Shown piece after piece: positions 1-9,299 of a stretch of 64,000 nt of DNA. Location of the stretch: positions 124,001-188,000 of the forward strand of contig NZ_CP042430.1 in assembly GCF_007970665.1 (NCBI RefSeq). Reading direction: 5' to 3'. A program made the position numbers and the translations under genes. Under the pieces are notes generated by a model that did no database searches, was not told the origin of the DNA, and saw nothing but the letters and a program-made list of their open reading frames with translations. The stretch comes from Baekduia soli. Lineage in GTDB: Bacteria; Actinomycetota; Thermoleophilia; Solirubrobacterales; Solirubrobacteraceae. Numbering within the stretch: position 1 is the stretch's first letter; each line of letters opens with the position of its first letter.

Positions 1-25
1 TGCCGGCGAGCAGGAGGGGTCGCAT
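1..25 (-). CDS. possible start of a gene running off the left edge
   Basis: An ATG on the minus strand at 25 opens a frame reading MRPLLLAG up to the window edge. A basic residue followed by a hydrophobic run would suit the start of a signal peptide or membrane anchor. Only eight codons are visible, there is no clear ribosome binding site, and the hairpin at 31-55 sits immediately upstream, so this is only a possibility. Confidence 0.25.
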
Positions 26-30
26 GGCGT

Positions 31-55
31 GGGCCCGGCGCGGCGCGCCGGGCCC
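31..55 (-). terminator. strong hairpin downstream of the SRPBCC gene
   Basis: Two perfect 12-base arms (GGGCCCGGCGCG and its complement) surround a single central base. The hairpin lies 26 bases beyond the minus-strand stop codon at 82, where a terminator would be expected. No T-run follows, which is common in high-GC actinobacteria. It could instead act in the leader of the gene starting at 25. Confidence 0.5.
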
Positions 56-81
56 GTCAGTATCGCGCCGCCGCGCGGGCG

Positions 82-546
82 TCAGGCGGCGACGGGAGCC
101 GCGGCACCCTCGATCTGGGCCTTGAGCCGCGTCATCGCGATGGCGTTCTGGCGTGCGAGCCAGCGCCGTGCCATCGGCGCGAGCGCGCGCTCGTGGGCGG
201 GTGCGCGCTCCGTGACCAGCTCGAACTCGACCTCGGTGGCCGCCGGGCCGGCCTCGCGCAGAACGTAGCTTCCGCGCGTGACGCGCCGGCCGCCCGCGCC
301 GCGCGTGCGTTCGACGATGCGCTCGGGCGCGTGCGCCTCGCAGACCTCGAGGTCCATCCACTCCCCGCGCCCCGGGGTCAGCGCGCGGAAGCGCAGCCGG
401 CCCCCGGGGCCGCTCGCGGGCCCGCTGAGCTGCCCGTCGGCCATGAAGTGGTCGCAGAAGGGCAGGTGGTTGGCGAGGACGTCGAGGTGCTCGAAGACCT
501 CCCGGCGCGGGCGGTCGATGCGGATCGAGACGGTGATGGGCTTCAT
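82..546 (-). CDS. SRPBCC (polyketide cyclase/START-like) family protein
   Basis: A 154-residue protein with the SRPBCC pattern: a first beta strand (KPITVSIRIDRP) leading into PRREVFEHL, a central run of strands, and a long C-terminal helix (residues ~125-150). The family folds as a helix-grip around a hydrophobic pocket that binds lipids or aromatic ligands; the ligand here is unknown. ATG 546 was chosen because GGAG lies 8 nt upstream and the family fold begins there, whereas an upstream in-frame GTG/ATG extension has no family character. It is divergent from the TetR gene, with two operator-like palindromes between them, so it is probably a direct target of that regulator. A hairpin follows its stop codon. 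Confidence 0.85.
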   Translation of the reverse strand: MKPITVSIRIDRPRREVFEHLDVLANHLPFCDHFMADGQLSGPASGPGGRLRFRALTPGRGEWMDLEVCEAHAPERIVERTRGAGGRRVTRGSYVLREAGPAATEVEFELVTERAPAHERALAPMARRWLARQNAIAMTRLKAQIEGAAAPVAA

Positions 547-565
547 GGGGACTCCGGGGAGGGGG

Positions 566-586
566 CTTGTGACACGCTGTCGCAAG
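566..586. promoter_or_regulatory. operator 1, TetR-type palindrome
   Basis: A 21-bp inverted repeat CTTG-T-GACA, three central bases, TGTC-G-CAAG. Only the fifth position of each arm differs between arms. It lies between the divergent SRPBCC and TetR starts, 19 bases upstream of the SRPBCC ATG. The size and symmetry suit a TetR dimer. Assignment to this TetR rests on position. Confidence 0.6.
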
Positions 587-601
587 ACCGACGGTGCCAT
601 A

Positions 602-620
602 CTTGCGACACGGTGTCAAC
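602..620. promoter_or_regulatory. operator 2, related palindrome over the TetR start
   Basis: The left part (CTTGCGACACGGTGTC) matches operator 1 at 14 of 16 positions. Its core is a perfect GACAC-G-GTGTC palindrome; the right arm is one base short. It covers the proposed GTG start at 613, as expected for autorepression by blocking the start of transcription. Confidence 0.55.
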
Positions 621-1212
621 TTCCGCTCGAGGGCCCGCCCGCACCCCTCGGATCCCCAAGGACGAGGCCCGCGCGCGGATCCGCGACGCGGCCGCCCGCC
701 TGCTGGCGCACGGCAGCTACCGCGACCTGTCGGTCGACGCGGTGATGGCCGAGGCCGGCCTGGCCCGGACGCTGTTCTACCGCCACTTCGACGGCCTCCC
801 GGCGCTCGTGCTCAGCCTGCTCGAGGATCTGCGCGAAGGCCTGGTCGGCAGTGGCGACCCCGCGGATCCCGAGTACCTGCGCCGGGTCCTGGAGCACACC
901 GTCGACGTCGCCGTCCGCCACGGCCCGATCCTGCGGGCGGTCGACGACGCGGCGCGCCACGACGCCGAGGTCGACCGGGTCTACCGGTCGTTCGTGGACT
1001 GGTCGGCGCAGTTCACCGCCACGATCTTCGCCGAGGGCGTCGCGACCGGCCGGGTCCGCGACGTGCCCGACATCACGGCCACGTCGCGCGCGCTGACGCT
1101 CATGAACGGCGTGTTCCTCATCGACGCGATGGAGCGCGAGGGCGGCCTGCAGCGCGACGTGGCGGTCGACGTGCTGTGGACGATCTGGGCGCGGGTGCTC
1201 GGGCTGGACTGA
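613..1212 (+). CDS. TetR/AcrR family transcriptional regulator
   Basis: A 199-residue TetR-type repressor. The N-terminal helix-turn-helix runs from about residue 15 to 60, with the typical recognition segment VMAEAGLARTLFYRHF. The rest is an all-helical ligand-binding and dimerisation domain. GTG 613 is the first start that gives a normal TetR N-terminus; a longer open frame upstream runs through the operators and the SRPBCC gene and is an artefact. No ribosome binding site is obvious, and TACTTG ends 7 nt upstream, so a leaderless transcript is likely. The stop is followed after 3 nt by the permease ATG, suggesting a two-gene operon divergent from the SRPBCC gene. The inducer is unknown. 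Confidence 0.88.
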   Translation: MSTSARGPARTPRIPKDEARARIRDAAARLLAHGSYRDLSVDAVMAEAGLARTLFYRHFDGLPALVLSLLEDLREGLVGSGDPADPEYLRRVLEHTVDVAVRHGPILRAVDDAARHDAEVDRVYRSFVDWSAQFTATIFAEGVATGRVRDVPDITATSRALTLMNGVFLIDAMEREGGLQRDVAVDVLWTIWARVLGLD

Positions 1213-1215
1213 CTG

Positions 1216-2406
1216 ATGGCGCCGCGTGCGGGGAACCTGCGGCGCGTGACGGGATCCATCGCGCTGCGGCTGGCGGGCGCGCCGGTCGTGGCCGGTGCGC
1301 TGGTGGCCGTGATCGCCGACGGCCGCGCGCGCGACGCCGCCGACCAGGCCCAGGGACCGTTCCTGCTCGTCGCGGGGCTGCTGCTGCTCGGCCTGGTCGC
1401 CGACGGCGACGGCGTCTTCCGCTGGGCCAGCGCGCGGCTGCTCGGCGTGACCGCCGCGCCGCGCCGGCTGCTCGTGCTGGCCCTCGTGCTCGTCGCCGCG
1501 GTCACCGCAGTGCTCAACCTCGACACGTCGGTCGTGTTCCTGACGCCCATCCTCATCGGCGCCGCGCGCGCGGCCGGCGCCGACGAGGAGGCGTTCCTGT
1601 ACGGGTCGGTCCTCATGGCCAACGCGTCGTCGCTGCTGCTGCCCGGGGCCAACCTCACCAACCTGCTCGTCCTCGCCGGCGAGCCGGTCGGCGGCGCGAC
1701 GTTCGCCTGGCGGATCCTGCCCGCCGCGCTGGCCGCCGCGCTCGTGACGGGCCTGGGGCTGCTGGCGGTCGAGGAGCTCCGGGCGCGCGCCGCGGCGGCC
1801 GGGTCCGGGGACGCCGCCGTCCGCCGCCTCGCCGGGGGCGCGCGGCCGGCCACCGGCATGCGGTCCCTGGGCGCGTGCGCGTGCGCGGTCGCGGCCGTGC
1901 TCGTGCTGGCGCTGCCCCACCCCGGCCTGCCCGTGCTGGCGGTCGGCCTCGTCGTCGCCGCGGTGCGGGTGCGCCAGGGCGCGGTGAGCGGCGCGGCGGC
2001 GGTCGAGGCCGTCGGGCCCGCCGCGCTGCTGGCGCTCTTCTCGCTCAGCGTGCTGCTCGGGCTGCTGGCCCGGTCGTGGACGGGGCCCTCCGACGTGCTG
2101 GCGTCCGCCTCGGCGTGGGAGACGACGGCCCTGGGCGCGCTGTCGGCCATCGGCCTCAACAACCTGCCCGCCGCCGTGCTGCTGTCGGCGACCCCGCCCC
2201 CGCACCCGCGCGCGCTGCTCGTCGGGCTCAACCTGGGTCCCAACCTCGCGGTGACCGGTGCGCTGTCGGCCTACCTGTGGTTCAAGGCCGCGCGGGCCTG
2301 CGGGGCGTACCCCTCGGTGCGGCGGTTCTCGGCGCTCGGCGTCCCGCTGGGGCTGGCCGCGATGGCCGCGAGCCTGGGGGCGATCGCCGTCCTGGGCTCC
2401 TCCTGA
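1216..2406 (+). CDS. ArsB/SLC13-type ion transporter permease
   Basis: A 396-residue polytopic membrane protein with about ten predicted hydrophobic segments. The segment LNLDTSVVFLTPIL (residues ~97-110) and the later LNNLPAAVLLS (residues ~314-324) match the paired re-entrant motifs of the ArsB/ion transporter superfamily (FNND...LTP and NNLP in classic ArsB). Family members export arsenite or move other anions and sodium/proton couples. Arsenite is only one possibility because no ArsR or ArsC neighbour is present. It starts 3 nt after the TetR stop and is probably co-transcribed and controlled by that regulator. Confidence 0.75.
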   Translation: MAPRAGNLRRVTGSIALRLAGAPVVAGALVAVIADGRARDAADQAQGPFLLVAGLLLLGLVADGDGVFRWASARLLGVTAAPRRLLVLALVLVAAVTAVLNLDTSVVFLTPILIGAARAAGADEEAFLYGSVLMANASSLLLPGANLTNLLVLAGEPVGGATFAWRILPAALAAALVTGLGLLAVEELRARAAAAGSGDAAVRRLAGGARPATGMRSLGACACAVAAVLVLALPHPGLPVLAVGLVVAAVRVRQGAVSGAAAVEAVGPAALLALFSLSVLLGLLARSWTGPSDVLASASAWETTALGALSAIGLNNLPAAVLLSATPPPHPRALLVGLNLGPNLAVTGALSAYLWFKAARACGAYPSVRRFSALGVPLGLAAMAASLGAIAVLGSS

Positions 2407-2434
2407 GGACGCCTGCGCGCCAGGACGATCGTCG

Positions 2435-2450
2435 GTTAGGTGACCCTAAC
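2435..2450. promoter_or_regulatory. IdeR/DtxR-like iron box
   Basis: Perfect inverted repeat GTTAGG-TGAC-CCTAAC. It resembles the iron box bound by Fe(II)-loaded DtxR/IdeR repressors (TTAGG...CCTAA arms). It lies over the -35 region of the promoter whose -10 is TACGGT at 2461-2466, directly in front of an FTR1 iron permease. This would give iron-dependent repression. The regulator gene is not in the window. Confidence 0.72.
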
Positions 2451-2460
2451 GCGAAGGTGC

Positions 2461-2466
2461 TACGGT
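2461..2466 (+). promoter_or_regulatory. -10 element of the iron permease gene
   Basis: TACGGT ends 9 nt before ATG 2476. With a start point about 7 nt downstream the transcript would have essentially no leader. Confidence 0.6.
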
Positions 2467-2475
2467 CCCGGGCCG

Positions 2476-3489
2476 ATGCCGTCCGACGCCGTCCGCACCT
2501 CCGCCGACAGCCGCCGCCTGGCCCTCTGGCTCGGGCTCCTGGCCCTCCTGGCCGGCGCGGTCTACGTCATGGCCACCGCGAAGACCGGCCCGGTCGACCC
2601 GACGGAGGTCGCCGCGCCGCAGAGCCGCGGCACCGTCGTGTTCAACGCGGCGATGATCGTCTTCCGCGAGGGCCTGGAGGCCGTCCTCATCTTCGCCGCG
2701 GTCACGGCGAGCTTCGTCGGGGCCAACGCCGGGCGCAAGCGGCCCGTCATCGTCGGCGCGGCCGTGTCGTTCGGCGCGACGATCGTCACGTGGTTCCTCG
2801 TGCAGGCGCTCCTGGACGCTGCCTCGCCGCTGGGGCCCAAGCTCGAGGCGATCACCGGCTTCGTCGCCATCGTCGTCCTGCTCTTCGTCCTCAACTGGTT
2901 CGTGCACAAGGTGTACTGGACGGGCTGGATCGCCAAGCACCACCGCCAGCGGCGCAAGGTCCTGGGGCGCGTCGGCGTCTCGGCGACGATGGGGCTCGTC
3001 GCCCTCGGGTTCACGAGCGTCTACCGCGAGGGCTTCGAGGTCGTGCTGTTCCTGCAGAACCTCCAGCTCAAGGCCGGCTCGGGCGTCGTGCTGGAGGGCG
3101 TCGTCGTCGGGCTGGCGTGCACCGCCGCCGTGGGCGTCATGACGTTCGTGCTCCAGCGCAAGCTGCCCTACCGCAAGATGCTCATCGCGACCGGCGTGCT
3201 CATCGGCGTGGTGCTCGTGGTGATGATCGGCGGCACCGCGCTGAGCTTCCAGGACCTCGGCTGGCTGCCGAGCCACCCGACGCCGTTCACCGTGCCGACG
3301 TGGATGGGCTCCTGGTTCGAGATGTACAGCACGTGGGAGACGCTGGGCGCGCAGGTGTTGGCCGCCGCGTTCGTCGTCGGCTCCTACTACGCCGCCGAGC
3401 GCATGCGCGTGCGGGCGCCCACCGCCCGCGGCGAGCAGCCGGCCCGGCGCGCCGAGGCGCCGCCGCGGCTGGCTTCCGACGCGGCCTGA
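2476..3489 (+). CDS. FTR1/EfeU-family iron permease
   Basis: A 337-residue membrane protein with about seven hydrophobic segments. It has two copies of the iron-permease REXXE motif: REGLE in the segment FREGLEAVLIF (residues ~63-73) and REGFE in YREGFEVVLFL (residues ~182-192). These glutamates coordinate and pass iron through the membrane in FTR1/EfeU proteins. ATG 2476 is preferred over the earlier GTG at 2440 because that GTG lies inside the iron box and the -10 element is between them. The usual partners EfeO (periplasmic) and EfeB (peroxidase) are not adjacent, so this is an orphan permease or its partners lie elsewhere. The C-terminal tail after residue ~315 is basic and probably cytoplasmic. 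Confidence 0.88.
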   Translation: MPSDAVRTSADSRRLALWLGLLALLAGAVYVMATAKTGPVDPTEVAAPQSRGTVVFNAAMIVFREGLEAVLIFAAVTASFVGANAGRKRPVIVGAAVSFGATIVTWFLVQALLDAASPLGPKLEAITGFVAIVVLLFVLNWFVHKVYWTGWIAKHHRQRRKVLGRVGVSATMGLVALGFTSVYREGFEVVLFLQNLQLKAGSGVVLEGVVVGLACTAAVGVMTFVLQRKLPYRKMLIATGVLIGVVLVVMIGGTALSFQDLGWLPSHPTPFTVPTWMGSWFEMYSTWETLGAQVLAAAFVVGSYYAAERMRVRAPTARGEQPARRAEAPPRLASDAA

Positions 3490-3504
3490 GGCCGCACCGC
3501 CGCG

Positions 3505-3756
3505 TCAGTCGTCGGTCTCGACGAGGCGGACCGTGCGCCGGCCGCCGGCCAGCGCGCGCTGCCACGGCCCGTCGCCGTCGAGGTCGGCCCCGGAGTCCAG
3601 CAGCAGCGCGGCGAGCGTGAGCGCGTCGTCGCGCGGCTGGGGCGGCGACAGGTAGTCGCGGTCGGTGCGCCCGGTCAGGCCGGGGCTGAAGCGATCCTCG
3701 ACCGCCACCGCGAAGCAGGGGCCGAGGGTGAGGGAGAGCTGGTCGGACGCGGACAC
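3505..3756 (-). CDS. small hypothetical protein (83 aa)
   Basis: From GTG 3756 the frame gives 83 residues with normal composition, including the segments SDQLSLTLGPCFAVAVEDRF and DALTLAALLLDSGADLDGDG. Further upstream in the same frame the sequence becomes Arg/Pro/Ala-rich noise, which is why this start was taken; in-frame GTG/TTG codons a few residues upstream are alternatives. No family is recognised. It is convergent with the iron permease (15 bp between stops) and lies downstream of the Rpf-like gene on the same strand, 145 bp away. Confidence 0.5.
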   Translation of the reverse strand: MSASDQLSLTLGPCFAVAVEDRFSPGLTGRTDRDYLSPPQPRDDALTLAALLLDSGADLDGDGPWQRALAGGRRTVRLVETDD

Positions 3757-3901
3757 CGCGCGCAACCATCGCACGCCCGCGCGGCCGCGGCCACGCGCGC
3801 AGGGCGGATTGCCGCGGTCCTCGCACGGGGGTGCGCAGCGGCGAGGAGAGGAACGTGGGGTCGGGACGCCCTCCCGTCGTCGCCCCGGACGGCGCCGGTC
3901 C

Positions 3902-4582
3902 CTACGAGCCCCCCTGGCCGCACACGGGCCAGGGCGACGTGCCCGCCTGGGCCAGCAGCGCGGCGGCGCGCTGGTCCTGCTCGGCCTCGGGCGCGGCGGC
4001 CGGGTCGTCCGTGCCGCCCATGCGCCGCCACGTCGCGCGGGTGAACTGGTACTTGCCGCGGTACTGCCCATCCGACGAGATGGCCGTCGGGTCGCCGCCG
4101 GACTCGCACTGCGCGATGCGCGCCAGCGTGCCCGAGGGCGCCGAGGCGGCGCTCGCCGACGGCGTCGCGGTGCCCGTGGCGCCCTTCAGCGGCGCGGCCA
4201 GGCCGAGCGAGCCGGCGGTCTGCGGGCCGACGATGCCGTCGACCGTGAGGCCGTGGGCGCGCTGGTAGCGGCGCACCGCACGGGCCGTGGCCGCGGTGAA
4301 GCGCCCCGTGGCCGGCAGACCCAAGGCCGTCTGCAGCGCGCTGACCGCGTCCCCCGCGGCGCCCTTCGTGAGCGTGGCCGGCGCCGGGGCCTGGGCGGTG
4401 GTCTGGCCGAGCGCCAGCGGCGCGCCGAGGGCCAGAAGGGCGCCGACCACGGCGAAGGAGGCGCTGCCGCCCCGGCGGCGGCGCCGGCGCAGCACGGCCA
4501 TGCGGCGGGCGAGCGCCGCGCGGCGGCGGGAGCGCGACCGCTCCAGCGACGCCTGGAACGCGCGTTGGACTTCCTGGGACAC
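3902..4582 (-). CDS. Rpf-like transglycosylase with peptidoglycan-binding domain
   Basis: A 226-residue exported cell-wall hydrolase. After an Arg-rich N-terminus (residues 14-37) comes a hydrophobic segment (~41-60) that acts as signal or anchor. Next is a PG_binding_1 domain (residues ~70-130: TKGAAGDAVSALQTALGLP ... VDGIVGPQTAGSLG), a Ser/Ala linker, and a C-terminal transglycosylase-like Rpf domain (~153-226). The Rpf domain carries the expected catalytic glutamate in IAQCESGGDP and the motif YRGKYQF. Rpf enzymes cleave peptidoglycan and promote resuscitation or spore germination. The start is GTG 4582, with AAGGA ending 10 nt upstream. Expression is probably controlled by the c-di-AMP riboswitch in its leader, an arrangement well known for actinobacterial rpf genes. 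Confidence 0.88.
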   Translation of the reverse strand: MSQEVQRAFQASLERSRSRRRAALARRMAVLRRRRRRGGSASFAVVGALLALGAPLALGQTTAQAPAPATLTKGAAGDAVSALQTALGLPATGRFTAATARAVRRYQRAHGLTVDGIVGPQTAGSLGLAAPLKGATGTATPSASAASAPSGTLARIAQCESGGDPTAISSDGQYRGKYQFTRATWRRMGGTDDPAAAPEAEQDQRAAALLAQAGTSPWPVCGQGGS

Positions 4583-4599
4583 GGCGGGCGATTCCTTTG

Positions 4600-4740
4600 C
4601 TCTTCACGCCTACGGGGTTAGCTGACGGGCTCGCGCTCTAGAGCTGCGCTACGCCGCGCGATGGCGGCGATTCGCCCCGTGGCGCCCGGACGGGTCCGGG
4701 CCCCAGGTGGTTCCCCCGTTCCGGGCCGCGGGCGCGGGCC
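4600..4740 (-). promoter_or_regulatory. cyclic-di-AMP riboswitch (ydaO-yuaA type)
   Basis: Read on the minus strand, the leader of the Rpf-like gene contains, in order, GGGGGAACC (4717-4709), GGGGCGAATCG (4678-4668), and CAGCTAACCCCGTAGGCGTGA (split: CAGCTAACC then CCGTAGGCG, within 4629-4604). It is followed by the ribosome binding site AAAGGA (4598-4593). These are the hallmark blocks of the c-di-AMP riboswitch class that precedes actinobacterial cell-wall hydrolase genes. AACGGGGG at the 5' side can pair with the CCCCGT of the 3' side to close the structure, and the middle contains local hairpins. It would sense c-di-AMP and turn hydrolase expression down or up; in actinobacterial rpf leaders binding is generally repressive. 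Confidence 0.88.
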
Positions 4741-4903
4741 GGACTCGGCTGGTTGTGCTTGCCCAAAGCGAAGCACATCCGGCCGACGGACGGAGCGCCC
4801 CCCGGACCGTTCGGGCCCGTCCCTTCCCGCTCGCAGCGCGGGTTTGCGCCGATCGGCGGACCACGGCGCCGCGCTTCGTACACTCCGGCGGGAGTCCGAG
4901 CAC

Positions 4904-6940
<2,037 letters not shown>

Positions 6941-6947
6941 CCCGCGG

Positions 6948-7343
6948 TCAGGCCAGCACGAACGCGCGCCACATCAGCCACAGCGCGCCGAGGACCGACG
7001 CGATCGCGCCGCCGAAGACCACCAGCAGGGCCGAGGGGCCGAGGTTGAGCACGAGCGAGCCCAGGCGGATCGCCGCGCCGCCGGCCACCGCCGAGGCCAC
7101 GACCAGCGCGACGAGCACCCAGAGCGGGCCGGCGACCGCGATCGCCTTGTCGCGGGTCGTCCAGGCGCGCGAGAGCAGCACCATGGCCATCCCGGCCATC
7201 CAGCCCAGGACGGGCAGGCCGACGCCGGCCACCACGAGGACCACGAGCGCGGTCAGCTCCCACGCGCCGGGGCGGACGACCTCGCCGTCGCCGTCGCCGG
7301 CGACCTCGTCCTCGTAGCGCAGGGGTCCGGCATCGATGGCCAC
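6948..7343 (-). CDS. small polytopic membrane protein
   Basis: A 131-residue protein starting at GTG 7343, with an acidic N-terminus (RYEDEVAGDGDGE) and then four hydrophobic segments: ELTALVVLVVAGVGLPVLGW, a segment around MAMVLL, the stretch AVAGPLWVLVALVVASAVAG, and a last one ending VFGGAIASVLGALWLMW. No named family is recognised. It is convergent with ftsH, with 7 bp between stop codons, so the genes probably share the terminator space. The upstream in-frame extension reads as low-complexity noise. Confidence 0.68.
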   Translation of the reverse strand: MAIDAGPLRYEDEVAGDGDGEVVRPGAWELTALVVLVVAGVGLPVLGWMAGMAMVLLSRAWTTRDKAIAVAGPLWVLVALVVASAVAGGAAIRLGSLVLNLGPSALLVVFGGAIASVLGALWLMWRAFVLA

Positions 7344-7506
7344 GAGCCGGGGTTCTGCCCCGCGCCGCGGACCCCTCCCGGCCGCCGGGCCGTGCAAGCC
7401 GGCGCCCGCTGCCGCGCAACTTCCGGGGGCCGCCGGCCGTTCCCCACGCGCGGCCCTGGAGGCGACGTCCTCCCATCATCCAGCCTCCGGGGCCGCCCCT
7501 CTCCCC

Positions 7507-8841
7507 ATGCTCCGAGACGCCCTCACCCGGGCGGCGCTGGCCGCTGCCCTCCTGCTCGCGTGCGCGGCCCCGGCCGCCCACGCATCCACTCGCGCGCCGA
7601 TGTACGCCGACGCCGGGACGGCCGGGGTCGATGACGGCACGCGCGACGCGACGCTCGCCCGCCTCGACGGCCTCGGCGTGCGGGCGCTGCGCGTGACGCT
7701 GGTGTGGGCGGCCGTCGCGCCCGACGCGGGCTCGGCGGTGCGCCCCGCGTTCGACGCCGCCGACCCCGGCGCCTACGACTGGGGCGGCTACGGCCGGCTC
7801 ATCGACGCCGCCCGCGCACGCGGCTGGCACGTGCTCGTGACGTTCAGCGCGCCGGTGCCGCGCTGGGCCACGGCCGCCCGGGCCGACCAGGTCACGCGCC
7901 CGTCCCCGGTGGAGTTCGGCGCCTTCGCGACGGCCGCCGGGCGGCGCTTCGGCGACGCCGTCGACGCCTGGGGCCTGTGGAACGAGCCCAACCACCCGCA
8001 CTTCCTCATGCCCCAGCTCGTGCACGGCCGACCGGCCTCGCCGGCGCTGTACCGCGCCCTGCACGTCGCCGGCGTGCGCGGCCTGGAGGCGGCGGGCCAG
8101 GCCGCCGACGTCATGCTCGCCGGCGAGACCGCGCCGGGCGGCGACCGCCGCCGGTCCGTCCCGCCGCTGCAGTTCCTGCGCGGCGTCCTGTGCACCGGTT
8201 GCTCACGCCTGCGCATCGACGGATGGGGGCACCACCCCTACGCCAACCGCAGCGGGCCGTTCTACGTGCCCCCCGACCGCGACAACGTGACGATCGGCGT
8301 GCTGCGCCGCCTCGAAGTCGCGCTGGACCGCGCCGGGCGCCGCGGGCTGCGCGTGTGGGTCACGGAGTACGGCGTGCAGAGCACGCCCGACCGCCTCATC
8401 GGGGTCCCCCTGGCCCAGCAGGCCGAGTTCGCGTCGCTGTCGGAGCGCCTGCTGCGCGCCGACCCGCGCGTGGCCGCCACCGCCCAGTACCTGCTCGTCG
8501 ACGACGCCGCGCTCTCGGGCTTCCAGACGGGCCTGCTGACCGCCGCCGGCGTGCCCAAGCCGAGCTACGACGCGTTCCGCCTGCCGCTTTCGGCGCGGCG
8601 CTCCGGGCGCACCGTGCTGCTCTGGGGGCTGGTCCGGCCGGCGGACGGCGCGACGTCGGTGCAGGTGCTCGCCCGCGACCGCGGCGCGGCCCACTCGACG
8701 GTCGTCGCCAGGCGCCCCACGGACGCCTCGGGCGCCTGGACCGCCCGCCTGCCCGACCGTCCCGGACGGACCTGGCGCGTGCGCTGGACGGCGCCCGACG
8801 GGGCCACGTACGCCGGGCCCCCCACCCGCGCGTACGGCTAG
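7507..8841 (+). CDS. secreted glycoside-hydrolase-like protein (TIM barrel)
   Basis: A 444-residue exported protein. The start ATG 7507 opens directly into a signal peptide (LTRAALAAALLLACAAPAAHA, split here as LTRAALAAALL and LACAAPAAHA). The body has the strand pattern of a beta/alpha barrel hydrolase: RVTLVWAAVAP, WHVLVTFSAP, then WGLWNEPNHPHF with a candidate acid/base glutamate (~residue 161) and VWVTEYGVQS with a candidate nucleophile glutamate (~residue 285). This is the GH-A clan layout seen in GH5/GH39-like enzymes. The last ~90 residues look like a small beta domain. The substrate is unknown. Family-level assignment is by motif only. Confidence 0.72.
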   Translation: MLRDALTRAALAAALLLACAAPAAHASTRAPMYADAGTAGVDDGTRDATLARLDGLGVRALRVTLVWAAVAPDAGSAVRPAFDAADPGAYDWGGYGRLIDAARARGWHVLVTFSAPVPRWATAARADQVTRPSPVEFGAFATAAGRRFGDAVDAWGLWNEPNHPHFLMPQLVHGRPASPALYRALHVAGVRGLEAAGQAADVMLAGETAPGGDRRRSVPPLQFLRGVLCTGCSRLRIDGWGHHPYANRSGPFYVPPDRDNVTIGVLRRLEVALDRAGRRGLRVWVTEYGVQSTPDRLIGVPLAQQAEFASLSERLLRADPRVAATAQYLLVDDAALSGFQTGLLTAAGVPKPSYDAFRLPLSARRSGRTVLLWGLVRPADGATSVQVLARDRGAAHSTVVARRPTDASGAWTARLPDRPGRTWRVRWTAPDGATYAGPPTRAYG

Positions 8842-8957
8842 CCGCCAGACAGGACACGGGCCCTCCCCAGCGAAGGGGGACATCCGATCGGGAAGTATCC
8901 GCGTAACCCCCTGTGACGAACCGCGTTTGCGGGGTACTACCAGAGACCGTCACCATC

Positions 8958-9182
8958 ATGCCCGCCCAGATCCCCACCATGTACGCCACCGAAGTCCGCC
9001 AGCACCTGATGCTCCTCGGCGAGGAGCGCGTGCTCGCGCACGAGGCGGGCCTCGACCACGACCGTGCCTACATGGCCGATCTCGAGGACGAGATCGCCCA
9101 GTACCGGTCGGCCTACATCGGCGCCGCGGTCACCGAGATCGCGATGCTGCGCGCGCGGCTCGACCGGCCCAACCAGGGCTGA
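8958..9182 (+). CDS. small helical hypothetical protein (74 aa)
   Basis: From ATG 8958 the frame encodes 74 residues that look almost wholly helical with charged heptads: ATEVRQHLMLLGEERVLAHE and DLEDEIAQYRSAYIGAAVTE. This suggests a coiled coil or small helical bundle. AGAGA lies about 11 nt upstream. A GTG at 8913 would add 15 residues of different character and is less likely. No family is recognised. The gene stands alone between the secreted hydrolase and the CAP-domain gene. Confidence 0.6.
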   Translation: MPAQIPTMYATEVRQHLMLLGEERVLAHEAGLDHDRAYMADLEDEIAQYRSAYIGAAVTEIAMLRARLDRPNQG

Positions 9183-9241
9183 CCGGGCGCGGGCGCCGAC
9201 CCGGCGGCCCCGTGTGCGGTTCACGTTTGACGAGGCATGGG

Positions 9242-9247
9242 TAGGGT
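9242..9247 (+). promoter_or_regulatory. possible -10 element for the CAP-domain gene
   Basis: TAGGGT lies 52 nt before the proposed GTG 9300, so this transcript would have a leader of about 45 nt, unlike most genes in the window. Confidence 0.35.
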
Positions 9248-9299
9248 TTGGACAGGGACGCGGCCCACGTGCGTCCCGGCCCCCGTCCCACCCCAGCCC

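Noticed and set aside
1216-2406. Naming the permease arsB
   Set aside because: The superfamily motifs fit, but no arsenic-resistance neighbour is present and the superfamily covers many substrates.
594-3620. A 1008-codon open frame on the plus strand spanning the TetR, permease and FTR1 genes
   Set aside because: It is almost all Arg, Ala, Gly and Pro with no domain, and lies out of frame over three genes with clear families. Long shadow frames are expected at this GC content.
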